From Desulforhopalus vacuolatus (GTDB taxonomy: Bacteria; Desulfobacterota; Desulfobulbia; Desulfobulbales; Desulfocapsaceae): a stretch of DNA of 33,096 bases. A program made the position numbers and the translations under genes. The stretch is taken from contig NZ_JAFFPZ010000030.1 in assembly GCF_016918505.1 (NCBI RefSeq), forward strand, positions 1 to 33,096, written 5' to 3'. This document shows, piece after piece, positions 7,580 to 16,043 of the stretch. How positions within the stretch are numbered: position 1 is the stretch's first letter; each line of letters opens with the position of its first letter. The notes below the pieces were generated by a model, which did not search any database, was not told the DNA's origin, and was given only the letters and a program-made list of their open reading frames with translations.

Positions 7580-7722
7580 GTCACCGTGTAGACAAGGCAT
7601 GCCTTGTCTCTACAACACCATTGCTGGAATCACTGTTGTGCCAATTTTCCACCAGTGGTGATGAAATGCCACCGTTATCACCATTGAGATCAATTTTACA
7701 TCCTGTTTATCCATTCGTAATC
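7580..7722 (+). repeat. Dispersed repeat, P module with 20-bp perfect palindrome, copy 1
   Basis: It contains the perfect palindrome AGACAAGGCATGCCTTGTCT, and ends with GATCAATTTTACATCCTG and TTTATCCATTCGTAATCG. Positions 7580-7705 are almost identical to the reverse complement of 25580-25705, and the 3' tail recurs at 20192-20222. The gap 7448-7739 holds no gene, only this repeat and the hairpin before it. Confidence 0.8.
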
Positions 7723-7739
7723 GGCCAAAATCTTTGTTC

Positions 7740-8444
7740 TCAAATATTTTTTTTCTTCCTGACCAGTTCCGTATTGGCGTTTGCCTTGAGGAATTCGGCG
7801 AAATTCCGTTTTATCTTCGGCAGCTTGTAGAGCTTGCCGTAAACGTCCTTGCTGGTCTGCTTGGCGACGGTGGAGGGGTCAAAGTAGGCCTTGGCGTTGT
7901 CCACCGTAAGAACGAAGGGCGGCTTGCCGTTCTTCACCAGAATGTAGCCCATCATCAGACACCCGGTTCGATGGTTGCCTTCAAAAAAGAGCTGAGGCTG
8001 ACTCACCCCCATGATGTATATACCTGCCGCCTGCACCCAGGCTGTATTTTTTTTATGCTTTTCTGCCCACTTGCGCATGTGGCTGATGCTGAACTTCTCT
8101 GCTTTGTAGAAGCGGTCAGTGGTGTATTTGATATGTTCGGCAAAGTCTTTACGTCGCTCCGGGTTGGTGCCGCAGAGGACGATATGGTTCATCTCCAGGT
8201 AATGATTCAGCTCATAGCGGTTGAGGGGATTGATGCCCTTGCGCAGGAGTCTGTCAACATAGGTGTAGCCCGCCAGCATGTTCTCAATAATAGTGTCATC
8301 AAGAACCTCGCGCCGCATCATCAGGCTGGCGTTAATCTTTTCCCAGTTTTTTTGGACCTGTTTGAGAGACGTTTCAATCTCTTCCAGATTCATTTTGTAT
8401 GATTTTGCCATAACTTTCTCAGATTCTCCGGAGAGGGAAAACAT
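7740..8444 (-). CDS. Fic-like protein with degenerate active-site motif
   Basis: 234 aa; ATG 8444 follows AAGGTG; an inner Met (8411) has a weaker site. Residues 151-162 read QLFFEGNHRTGC, aligning to the Fic motif HxFx(D/E)GN(G/K)RxxR with the catalytic His replaced by Gln151, Gly/Lys by His158 and the last Arg by Cys162. Phe, Glu, Gly-Asn and the first Arg are kept. The helical N-terminal part (LNHYLEMNHIVLCGT, INPLNRYELN) and the following LMMGYILVKNGKPPFVLTVDN fit a Fic fold. Fic enzymes usually transfer AMP or other phospho-groups to proteins; without His, AMPylation is doubtful. The gene lies 87 nt behind pstB in the same direction, just after the pst terminator. Confidence 0.7.
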   Translation of the reverse strand: MFSLSGESEKVMAKSYKMNLEEIETSLKQVQKNWEKINASLMMRREVLDDTIIENMLAGYTYVDRLLRKGINPLNRYELNHYLEMNHIVLCGTNPERRKDFAEHIKYTTDRFYKAEKFSISHMRKWAEKHKKNTAWVQAAGIYIMGVSQPQLFFEGNHRTGCLMMGYILVKNGKPPFVLTVDNAKAYFDPSTVAKQTSKDVYGKLYKLPKIKRNFAEFLKANANTELVRKKKNI

Positions 8445-8466
8445 GTTGTCACCTTAAAAAAAAGAC

Positions 8467-8499
8467 AAAAAGGGATGCTTCTTAAAAGCATCCCTTTTT
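8467..8499 (-). terminator. Terminator of the pstSCAB operon
   Basis: A perfect 14-bp stem, AAAAAGGGATGCTT (8467-8480) with its complement at 8486-8499, and a 5-nt loop. Read on the minus strand it ends in TTTTTGTCTTTTTTTT. It is T-rich on both sides, but only the minus-strand pst operon needs it. Read-through would enter the Fic-like gene 22 nt further on. Confidence 0.9.
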
Positions 8500-8530
8500 A
8501 TACTCATGATTCTTCTTGAAAAAAAGGTGC

Positions 8531-9322
8531 TCAGGAAAAATCCCCATGCAGATACTCTTTGGTGAGTTGTTCCTGCGGGTTGCTGAAGAGCTCTTTCGTG
8601 GCGGCCATCTCCACGAGATAGCCGGTGCGTCCGCCTATGGAGAGATCAACACTGAAGAAGGCGGTCTGATCAGCCACCCGCTGCGCCTGCTGCATGTTGT
8701 GGGTAACAATACAGACCGTAAAGCGTTCCTTTAATTTCAGCATCAGTTCCTCAATTTGCCGGGTGGCAATGGGGTCGAGTGCCGAGCAGGGTTCATCCAT
8801 CAACAGAACCTGCGGTTCGGTGGCGATGGCGCGGGCGATACAGAGACGCTGCTGCTGCCCGCCGGAGAGTGACAGTCCACTCTTTTTCAGCTTGTCTTTC
8901 ACTTCATCCCAGAGGGCTCCGCCGCGCAACGCTTTCTCTACCTGATTATCCATATCGCCTTTGAAGCGGTTGAGGCGCAGGCCAAAGGCGACATTCTCGT
9001 AGATGGACATGGCAAAGGGGTTCGGCTGTTGGAAGACCATGCCGATGTTACGGCGCACGGCAACCGGATCAACCTTTTTGTTGTAGATGTCCATGGTGTG
9101 AAATTGAATGCTGCCGAAGAATTTGAAGCCGCGGATAAGGTCGTTCATACGGTTGATGCTGCGCAGGACAGTCGATTTGCCGCAGCCGGAGGGACCGATG
9201 AAACCGGTGATCTGATTCTTTCTGATCGGCACATGGCTGTCACGCACGGCAAGGAAATCGCTGTAAAATATTTTATCTGCTCTGCAGTCGAGGATGATGT
9301 CGTCCTGAAGTAATGTGTTCAT
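8531..9322 (-). CDS. pstB: Phosphate ABC transporter ATP-binding protein PstB
   Basis: 263 aa, the usual PstB length. It hydrolyses ATP to drive phosphate import through PstC-PstA at the cytoplasmic face. Walker [10 protein letters not shown] is at 43-51, Q-loop Q98-Q99, ABC signature LSGGQQQRL at 152-160, Walker B LLMDEP at 173-178, and switch H208 in IVTHNM. Typical PstB segments are present: [27 protein letters not shown] and [21 protein letters not shown] follows AAGGA, 8 nt after pstA. It is the last gene of the operon before a strong terminator; phoU, often next, is absent from this window. Confidence 0.97.
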   Translation of the reverse strand: MNTLLQDDIILDCRADKIFYSDFLAVRDSHVPIRKNQITGFIGPSGCGKSTVLRSINRMNDLIRGFKFFGSIQFHTMDIYNKKVDPVAVRRNIGMVFQQPNPFAMSIYENVAFGLRLNRFKGDMDNQVEKALRGGALWDEVKDKLKKSGLSLSGGQQQRLCIARAIATEPQVLLMDEPCSALDPIATRQIEELMLKLKERFTVCIVTHNMQQAQRVADQTAFFSVDLSIGGRTGYLVEMAATKELFSNPQEQLTKEYLHGDFS

Positions 9323-9330
9323 TTTTGTCC

Positions 9331-10215
9331 TTATTTACGAGTGCGGGAGCCGATCCAGCGGCTGACCATGTTGAGGATGAAGACCAGTACGACAAGAACG
9401 AGGGACGCGGCCCAGGCCAGCTCAAGCTGGTTTTCCGAGGTTGAATTCGAGTAATTGTAGATGAGGACCGCCAGGGAGGCGGTGGGATCATTGGGTTCCA
9501 GAGCGTATTCACTGAAGATTGCAGTGAAGAGCAGAGGTGCAGTCTCCCCCGCCGCACGGGCAACGGCCAGTACAACACCGGTGATGATGCCCGGCAGGGC
9601 CATTGGCAGGACGACCTTTGTCATTGACTGGCTCGGGGTACATCCCATGCCGAAGGCCGCCTCTTTCATGCGTTTTGGCACCATCTTGATCGTCTCTTCA
9701 GCAGTCAGCAGGATGGTGGGCAGCATGAGTACAGCCAGAGCGACTCCCCCCGCCCATGCAGAGTAGCCGCCCATGGTGATAACCATGATGGCATAGGCGA
9801 AAACCCCGGCAATAATGGACGGCAGTCCTGACATCGTTTTGGCGGAGAAGCGGGCGATGGTGGCGACTTTACTGTATGGGCCGAGTTCCGCGAGATAGAT
9901 GGCGGCCAGCACACCGAAAGGAATTGTGATCAGAGCAGCGATACCGACCATGAAAAGTGTCCCGATAATAGCGTTGCTGATCCCGCCGCCGTCGAACTGA
10001 AAGGCTGTGGGGGGCAGGGCGGTAAACAATTCAAGGCTGATACGTGAGCCACCGCGGTAAATCAGCATAACCAGCACCGAGAAGAGCGGAACACAGGCCA
10101 GCACGGCACAGATGATGGTGATTGTGCTCAGCAGGATCGATTTCAGTGCCCGGGGCTCAAAGGGCTGGCGCTCCAGATTGGGCAGCTGCAGAAGGTCGTT
10201 TTTCGTTTCGTTCAT
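9331..10215 (-). CDS. pstA: Phosphate ABC transporter permease PstA
   Basis: 294 aa inner-membrane permease subunit that pairs with PstC to form the phosphate channel. About six transmembrane helices are visible, beginning with [24 protein letters not shown], and the cytoplasmic EAA-type coupling loop reads [26 protein letters not shown]. Other PstA hallmarks are [14 protein letters not shown] and [14 protein letters not shown]. The ATG overlaps the pstC stop as ATGA and is preceded by AAGGGGGGTGA, so translation is probably coupled. Confidence 0.96.
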   Translation of the reverse strand: MNETKNDLLQLPNLERQPFEPRALKSILLSTITIICAVLACVPLFSVLVMLIYRGGSRISLELFTALPPTAFQFDGGGISNAIIGTLFMVGIAALITIPFGVLAAIYLAELGPYSKVATIARFSAKTMSGLPSIIAGVFAYAIMVITMGGYSAWAGGVALAVLMLPTILLTAEETIKMVPKRMKEAAFGMGCTPSQSMTKVVLPMALPGIITGVVLAVARAAGETAPLLFTAIFSEYALEPNDPTASLAVLIYNYSNSTSENQLELAWAASLVLVVLVFILNMVSRWIGSRTRK

Positions 10216-11192
10216 CGTTCACCCCCCTTTGTTGTGGTTGTGCTGATGATGAGGGTCCCGAGCATGTTTACGACAAGGGTGATGAGCAGCAGGGTACATG
10301 CCGCGTACATCAGCACGCCGGTCTGGTTCAGATCTGCCTCGGGAAAGTTGAGGGCGAGCAGGGCGGCGAGGGTGCTTGCCGGGGAGAAGAGGGAGAGTGA
10401 GACGGTGGCGCTGTTGCCGACCAGCATGGCAAGGGCCATGGTCTCACCGAGGGCGCGGCCGAGGCCGAGCACAAGAGCCCCGGAGATACCACCGGATGCG
10501 GTGGGAAGGATGACCCGCAGGATTGCCTCCCAGCGGGTGGTTCCCATGCCGAAAGCAGCCTCTTTTGTTTTTCCCGGGACAGCACGCAGGGCGTCCTGAG
10601 ATATGGCGGCGATAGTGGGCAGAATCATGATGGAAAGGACGAGGGCGGCTGAAAACATGCCGAAGCCGCTGAAGCTGGTGGAAAAGAGTGGAAACCAGCC
10701 AAAGGAGCTGTGAAGCTTGTCGGCGGTGGGCTGCAGGATGGGGATGAGTACATAGATGCCCCAGAGTCCGTAAACGACGCTGGGAATGGCCGCAAGCAGT
10801 TCCACAATATTTTTCAGGATTATCTCAAGTTTGTGGGGAAGAAAATCCTGGGTGAGGAAGATGGCGATGGTAATGCCAAAGAAGCCGCCGAGTACCAGGG
10901 CGAGCAGAGAACTGTAGAGTGTCCCCCATATCTGCGGCCAGATGCCGAACTGGTTGTTGTTGACGTCCCAGTCGGAGGAGACGAGCAGGCCGAGGCCATA
11001 CTCCTTTATAGCGGGGAGCGCCTGTCCGCCGATTCTAAAGACGATGAAAGCAAGAAGAAGCACCGTCGCCCAGGTGAAAACAAGGGTGAGAGTGCGGAAG
11101 CACTTATCGAAGATTTTGTCCACAGTTGTGGGCGGAGCGGCAAGGGTTTCCGCGTGGGGCAGGATGCTTTCTTCCCTGTTTTCTGCTGCCAT
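10212..11192 (-). CDS. pstC: Phosphate ABC transporter permease PstC
   Basis: 326 aa inner-membrane permease partner of PstA. Six transmembrane helices can be traced from FTWATVLLLAFIVFRIG to LLLITLVVNMLGTLII. Diagnostic parts are the IWGTLYSSLLALVLGGFFGI loop, AAIPSVVYGLWGIYVLIP, and the coupling loop EAAFGMGTTRWEAILRVILPTASGGI followed by GLGRALGETMALAM. ATG follows GGAAGAGAG. It is separated from pstS by 143 nt containing a hairpin that may reduce read-through, so the binding protein is made in excess. Confidence 0.96.
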   Translation of the reverse strand: MAAENREESILPHAETLAAPPTTVDKIFDKCFRTLTLVFTWATVLLLAFIVFRIGGQALPAIKEYGLGLLVSSDWDVNNNQFGIWPQIWGTLYSSLLALVLGGFFGITIAIFLTQDFLPHKLEIILKNIVELLAAIPSVVYGLWGIYVLIPILQPTADKLHSSFGWFPLFSTSFSGFGMFSAALVLSIMILPTIAAISQDALRAVPGKTKEAAFGMGTTRWEAILRVILPTASGGISGALVLGLGRALGETMALAMLVGNSATVSLSLFSPASTLAALLALNFPEADLNQTGVLMYAACTLLLITLVVNMLGTLIISTTTTKGGER

Positions 11193-11277
11193 GGTTTTTT
11201 TCTCTCTTCCTGGTATTTATCCCGGAGACCATCTGGAACGGCGTTCCGAGAAAGAAGTTTCTCTGCAATGCAGGAAA

Positions 11278-11306
11278 AGGACGCACAGCCTGTTGCTCTG
11301 CGTCCT
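11278..11306 (-). terminator. Intercistronic hairpin between pstS and pstC (attenuator or stabiliser)
   Basis: Stem of 12 bp with one mismatch: AGGACGCACAGC (11278-11289), loop CTGTT, GCTCTGCGTCCT (11295-11306). On the minus strand it is followed by TTTTCC, a weak terminator tail. Placed just after pstS, it would favour high PstS relative to the membrane subunits, either by partial termination or by protecting the pstS mRNA 3' end. Confidence 0.55.
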
Positions 11307-11335
11307 CTGTTACAGCAGGAGAATCTTTACGTACC

Positions 11336-12364
11336 TTATTTGATGTTTTCTGCTGCAACCTTCACCTGTGCAATCACATTGGCTGGCAGCGGGATGTAGC
11401 CCATCTGGTCGGCAATGGCCTGGCCGTTGTCAAGACAGTAGTTAACCATTTTGCGCAGAACCCTGGCTTTACCGGCATCGGCATATTTTTTGTGGAAAAT
11501 CATCCAGGTGTAGGTGGCGATCGGGTAAGAATCTTTTCCTGCAGGGTCAGAGACCCAGGCTATCATGTTCTCGGGGATTTCAACATTGGCAAGTGCGGCC
11601 TGACCGCCAGTGAGACCGGGGGCGACATAGCTTCCCTCTTTGTTTTCAAGAGAAACCATATTCAGTTTGGCCATGCGGGCGTAGGCGTATTCGGTATAGC
11701 CAATTGCTCCTGTGGCTCTTTTGATGGAAGCATTTACGCCGGCATTTTTGGGTGATTTGATCATGTTGATATCTGTGGGCCAGCTGGGCTGTTTTGCAAC
11801 GCCGACCTTTTCTGCAAACTCAGGGGAGATGGCACTGAGGTGTTTCGTTAAAACGTAAGTTGTTCCAGAACTGTCCGCCCGGGCAACTACGGTAATCGGG
11901 GTGGCGGGGAGTTTCATCCCGGGATTGGCGTCGGCTATGAGGGGATCATTCCACGTCTTCACCTTGCCGAGGAATATTCCTGTATAGGCTTTGCGGGAGA
12001 GTTTGAGATCTTTCACGCCTTTGAGGTTATAGGCGAGAACAACTTCACCTGCAGTCATCGGGAGAAGCTGCACCCCGTCTTTTACCTTTGCCATCTCCTC
12101 TTCCTTCATGGCGGCGTCAGAGGCGGCGAAGTCCACCACACCGTTGAGAAAGTCGCGGATCCCCGCACCAGACCCCTTGGACTGATAGTTTACCTGGATC
12201 CCGGAATTGGCTTTACTGAACTGGCTGAACCAGGTGGAGTAGATCGGGTAGGGAAAACTTGCTCCCGAGCCAACCAGTTTTACTTTTCCGGCGAATGCGG
12301 AAGACCCGGCGACAGTCAGCGCGAGAGAAACTGCGGCAATTGTAATAAATTTACGGACTTTCAT
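11336..12364 (-). CDS. pstS: Periplasmic phosphate-binding protein PstS
   Basis: 342 aa from ATG 12364, preceded by GGAGAAAAG. A longer in-frame start at 12457 is rejected because it precedes the signal peptide (KVRKFITIAAVSLALTVAGSSAFA) with unrelated residues. The mature protein has PstS phosphate-site motifs: GSGASFPYPIYSTWFSQF, SKGSGAGIRDFLNG with DFAASDAAM, and ADSSGTTYVLTKHL. It captures phosphate for PstCAB. First gene of pstSCAB. I searched the 294-bp upstream gap (shared with the divergent mscS gene) for a Pho box and found only a poor match, so PhoB control is likely by family knowledge but not shown. Confidence 0.96.
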   Translation of the reverse strand: MKVRKFITIAAVSLALTVAGSSAFAGKVKLVGSGASFPYPIYSTWFSQFSKANSGIQVNYQSKGSGAGIRDFLNGVVDFAASDAAMKEEEMAKVKDGVQLLPMTAGEVVLAYNLKGVKDLKLSRKAYTGIFLGKVKTWNDPLIADANPGMKLPATPITVVARADSSGTTYVLTKHLSAISPEFAEKVGVAKQPSWPTDINMIKSPKNAGVNASIKRATGAIGYTEYAYARMAKLNMVSLENKEGSYVAPGLTGGQAALANVEIPENMIAWVSDPAGKDSYPIATYTWMIFHKKYADAGKARVLRKMVNYCLDNGQAIADQMGYIPLPANVIAQVKVAAENIK

Positions 12365-12658
12365 CTTTTCTCCTTGTAAACTGAATTTTTCTTGAAGCAG
12401 AGGTAAAGTGGAACACCTCATCTTTTGAAGAGGGCTGCCTGTGCTCCCTTCATGCATGCAGGAGAGAATACGCTTTAATTGTACAGGTGTTGTCAGAATA
12501 GTGTTTGGAAAGTGTTAGAGATATCGTTTTTTTTCCCGTAGAAACGGCTCTATTTTTCCTTCCCCCCTTTCTTTCTCGACAGAAGTGGAAACCAGGCTAT
12601 AATCTCCCCGAGATCCTTTTCACTCTGTTCTTTTTACTCCTTTTACCCCTCTTTTGTC
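12365..12658. promoter_or_regulatory. Divergent regulatory gap between pstS and the mscS-type gene
   Basis: 294 bp with no supported gene. The minus side should hold the pstS promoter. CTGACAACACCTGTACAATT at about 12480-12500 (minus strand) contains two CTG half-sites 10 bp apart, one base short of the 11-bp Pho-box period. No confident -35/-10 pair is assigned. The plus side just before the mscS ATG is a pyrimidine-rich run with no Shine-Dalgarno. Confidence 0.35.
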
Positions 12659-15064
12659 ATGACTCGAATACTTCTTATCCTCATTTTATTGCTGTCCTCC
12701 TCTTTTTCTCCGCCCCCTGTTTTTGCCGGAAAAGCTGTTTCTTCTCCCAGCATTGCTGCTGAAATCGCACGCAGGCAGGTGAAGGTGGATAAGATTATGG
12801 CTGGACTTGATGCCAGCACAGACCTTGAAGAAATAACGAACAAACGCACGCAGATTCTGGAACTGCAGACCTCTACGCAGACAGAACTGGATGCGCTGGA
12901 GGGTGAATTGGGTCAGCTCACCAGCGTGCTTGTTGATATTTCTTCCAGAAGCGAAGGCGTCGTCTCCCAATTACCTCCTGCAGCTGTTTCCGGGAGCAGT
13001 CAACAAAAAAAAGGGGCCGGGGCGGATATTGATTTACATCAGAAGAAGTTGATACTGGAGCAGCAGGTGGGCAACTATAAACTGCTTCTTCTTTCCTGTG
13101 AAAACGCGCTGAAGACCCTGGAGATCGCGCGTAAAAAGCGGGCCAGCCACAATCTTGTCTATAAGGGGGATGACATCGGCTCTGTTGCCATGGGGGTAAC
13201 GGCAAAATTTGATGTGGAAAAGTGGCGGACGTATTTTTCCTGGCCGAAACGGGTGACCAGCCAGGAACTGGATATCCTGACCCCCAATTTTTTTGACCTG
13301 CTTCCGGCGTTGCTGGTCCTTCTACTCGAGTTCCTGCGAGGTTTGCCTAAATTACGTTCTTTTCTTATGTCATTTGTCGAAAAGGACAACCTCTTTTATT
13401 ACCTTGACAGGTTCCTGCTGTGTAAGAGTCTTTTTTTCAATCTGTTCGTCGGACTTTTTGCCGGAGCGGTGCTGGTGAGTTATATCAATCCTTCTGCCAA
13501 TTTTATTTCCATTGCCGCCTGCTGGCTCTGCATCTTTCTTTTTTATTGGACGGCGGCACCTCTCTGTGTCCGGGCGGTGCTCTACCGGCTGGTGATTTCG
13601 AAAACTGGCGAAAGCGAGAAGATCAGGCCGGAGCAGATCGCACTTTTCTGGTTTTTCTTCAGTTTCTTTACTGCCCTTGATGTGCTTACTTTTTCCAATA
13701 TCCCGGGATTTATCTTTGATTTGCAGCTTCTGATATTGTGGCGTTTTTGTGTGCTCTTTTTCTCCCTGCTTTTTCTCGTGTTGACCCTCCGCAGCCTGCG
13801 CCATAATTATCCGGACTCAATCATCTGCCGAATCCTGTGGCTGCTTATACTGCTGAGTTCCATCGTGCTGATTGTCATGGAGGGACTGGGGTACCGCAAC
13901 CTTGTCACCTGGCTGTTCAGGGGAATGTGGCAAACGATGGTGCTCTTCGCCTTTGTGCTTTTCATCAATGACGGAATTGACCTCTTTTCTGCTGTTACCT
14001 CGAAATACTCCAGCAGAATTCTTGATGTGTTGTTTCACGACGAGAAGGAGAATGTTCTCCCCGTGGAGAATGCTGACGGAAATAGTGGAGCACTGGTGAA
14101 GTTCGGCTTGAAGCTGTTACTGTACCTCAGTTTTCCCTGGCTGATTTCGACCATCTGGGATGGCGCGGCCGAGGAGTCCAACCAGTTTCAGTTGCTCTTT
14201 ACTGAAGGTTTTCATATCGGAAACCTGCTTGTTTCCCCGTTACGTTTGATGGTGGCGGTATTGACAATGCTCATCGGCTGGTCTCTGATCCACTATCTGC
14301 GTCGTATTCTCGATAAATTCTGGTTGCGGCAGTCTAATATCTCCAATAACTCACGGGACACGATGCTCACCCTTTCGGGGTATCTGGCAATCGGTGCATT
14401 GATCCTTGTGTCGCTGAGTATCGCCGGGTTTAAACTCACCGGACTGAGCATGGTTCTCGGAGCGTTGTCTGTTGGTATCGGTTTCGGCCTGCAGAACGTA
14501 GTGAACAACTTTATCTCCGGCCTGATCCTGATGTTTGAGCAGCCGATTAAAAAGGGGGACTGGGTGAAGGCGGGGAGTACGGAGGGTACTGTCAAGAAAA
14601 TCAGTATCCGCTCCACGATCATTCAGACATTCGATTACGCCGATGTTATTGTGCCGAATTCTGAGTTGATCTCTTCTTCGGTGACCAACATGATGTTTCT
14701 TGATTCACGTGGCCGGGTGAAGACTTTCGTGGGAGTAGCCTACGGTTCAGATGTTCGTCTGGTGGAGAAACTTCTCTATGAGGCTGCAGCCGCCTGCAAT
14801 CTGGTTATTCGTAAAGAGGAGTGGCATGCCATGCGGCCGCGGGTCTATTTTGCGGAGTTCGGTGACAGTTCTCTCAACTTCGACCTTCATTGCTACCTGC
14901 GCAATATCGGTGATATCCGCGAAGTGCAAAGTTTTTTGCACTTCGAGATTGACAATCTTTTTCGTAAAAACAATATTGAAATTCCCTTTCCGCAGAGCGA
15001 TGTTCATATTCGCAACAATTCTCCGGTAGAAGTTAAAGTAAAAAAGGAGGACATTGAGCAATGA
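12659..15064 (+). CDS. Large MscS-family mechanosensitive channel (MscK/MscM-like)
   Basis: 801 aa inner-membrane channel with a periplasmic domain, opening under hypo-osmotic tension. Residues 1-23 are a signal peptide ending VFAGKA. Residues about 30-150 are coiled-coil-prone (RRQVKVDKIMAGLD, ILELQTSTQTELDALEGEL). About nine hydrophobic helices follow between residues 210 and 600. The MscS pore helix lies near residue 600 (GALSVGIGFGLQNVVNNF), then SGLILMFEQPIKKGDWV and the beta domain (GTVKKISIRSTIIQTFDYADVIVPNSELI). It is longer than MscS (about 290 aa) and shorter than MscK (about 1100 aa). The ATG lacks a clear ribosome site. The stop overlaps the next start as ATGA. Confidence 0.9.
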   Translation: MTRILLILILLLSSSFSPPPVFAGKAVSSPSIAAEIARRQVKVDKIMAGLDASTDLEEITNKRTQILELQTSTQTELDALEGELGQLTSVLVDISSRSEGVVSQLPPAAVSGSSQQKKGAGADIDLHQKKLILEQQVGNYKLLLLSCENALKTLEIARKKRASHNLVYKGDDIGSVAMGVTAKFDVEKWRTYFSWPKRVTSQELDILTPNFFDLLPALLVLLLEFLRGLPKLRSFLMSFVEKDNLFYYLDRFLLCKSLFFNLFVGLFAGAVLVSYINPSANFISIAACWLCIFLFYWTAAPLCVRAVLYRLVISKTGESEKIRPEQIALFWFFFSFFTALDVLTFSNIPGFIFDLQLLILWRFCVLFFSLLFLVLTLRSLRHNYPDSIICRILWLLILLSSIVLIVMEGLGYRNLVTWLFRGMWQTMVLFAFVLFINDGIDLFSAVTSKYSSRILDVLFHDEKENVLPVENADGNSGALVKFGLKLLLYLSFPWLISTIWDGAAEESNQFQLLFTEGFHIGNLLVSPLRLMVAVLTMLIGWSLIHYLRRILDKFWLRQSNISNNSRDTMLTLSGYLAIGALILVSLSIAGFKLTGLSMVLGALSVGIGFGLQNVVNNFISGLILMFEQPIKKGDWVKAGSTEGTVKKISIRSTIIQTFDYADVIVPNSELISSSVTNMMFLDSRGRVKTFVGVAYGSDVRLVEKLLYEAAAACNLVIRKEEWHAMRPRVYFAEFGDSSLNFDLHCYLRNIGDIREVQSFLHFEIDNLFRKNNIEIPFPQSDVHIRNNSPVEVKVKKEDIEQ

Positions 15065-16032
15065 CACTGGAAACATTTGTTGCCGTCCAGCTTGATGGCA
15101 ACGGTGGCGGAAAAAGAATAGAGATGGCCGAAGCGGAAAAATTACTCAGGGAGCGCAGCGGGATGGTGTGGCTGCGTTTTAACGCTCTCAGGGAGGAGGT
15201 CGAAGAGTGGCTCAATCACTCGGAGCGGTTTGATTCGGTGGTGGTAGAACACCTTTCTTATGACGAGTCGAGACCTCGCAGTCTGCTGTTCGAGGAGGGA
15301 CTTCTTTTGTCCCTGCGGGCGGTAAACCACAACGAGAGCAAAGATCCGGAAGATATGATCGCTATCAAAATGTGGGTGGAAGAACAGGTGATTCTTACCT
15401 CTCGAGATCAGAGCATCAAATCCTTCAATGATATTGAGAAGAGTCTCGAGGCGGGGAAGGGGCCGCGGACGGCATCACAATTCCTTTCCATCCTCGTCAA
15501 CTATCTCGCCGACAATACCGAGTTAACCATGGATGACCTCGAAGACAGTCTTGAGGACCTTGAGGAGAAGATCGAACCGGATGATATCACGGAGACCCGC
15601 AAACAGCTCACTGACCTGCGCCGTTTTGCCCTGCGCCTGAAGCGCTACCTTACTCCCCAGTGCGAGGCGCTGAACCACCTTGTGAGTGCCCCGCCGAAGT
15701 GGCTGAAGAGAAGGGACAAGACCCTGATTATGGAGAATATTGACCAGTATAACCGTTTCCTTGACGACCTCCTCTTCTCCTCTGAGCGGGTGCGGGTGGT
15801 ACAGGAAGATCTGCAGAACCTCGACGCCGACCAGCTGAACGGGAGAATGTATACCCTTACCATTGCAGCCACCATCTTCCTGCCGCTGAGTTTTTTCACC
15901 GGGCTCTTCGGTATCAATGTCGGGGGGATTCCCCTCGCCGGAAGTGGGATGGGCTTTCTCTCTTTCTGCCTCTTTCTCGTTGGGTTCGTGGTGGTGCAAC
16001 TTCTTATTTTCAAACGAATGAAGCTGCTTTGA
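15061..16032 (+). CDS. CorA-family divalent cation transporter (ZntB-like)
   Basis: 323 aa, usual for the CorA/ZntB family of pentameric inner-membrane metal-ion transporters. The N-terminal two thirds are a charged cytoplasmic domain (FDSVVVEHLSYDESRPR, EEKIEPDDITETRKQL). Two C-terminal helices are separated by the signature loop: the family GMN is G284-I285-N286 here, in FTGLFGINVGGIPLAGSG, as in ZntB-type members. This favours Zn2+ or other divalent transport over classical CorA Mg2+ uptake, but substrate is inferred. AGGAGG precedes the ATG, which overlaps the channel gene stop by 4 nt. Confidence 0.88.
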   Translation: MTLETFVAVQLDGNGGGKRIEMAEAEKLLRERSGMVWLRFNALREEVEEWLNHSERFDSVVVEHLSYDESRPRSLLFEEGLLLSLRAVNHNESKDPEDMIAIKMWVEEQVILTSRDQSIKSFNDIEKSLEAGKGPRTASQFLSILVNYLADNTELTMDDLEDSLEDLEEKIEPDDITETRKQLTDLRRFALRLKRYLTPQCEALNHLVSAPPKWLKRRDKTLIMENIDQYNRFLDDLLFSSERVRVVQEDLQNLDADQLNGRMYTLTIAATIFLPLSFFTGLFGINVGGIPLAGSGMGFLSFCLFLVGFVVVQLLIFKRMKLL

Positions 16033-16043
16033 ACAGGAAAAAT

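Noticed and set aside
12470-12510. Candidate Pho box upstream of pstS (CTGACA...CTGTACA, minus strand)
   Set aside because: The half-sites are 10 bp apart instead of 11 and match the consensus poorly, so it is not listed as a site.
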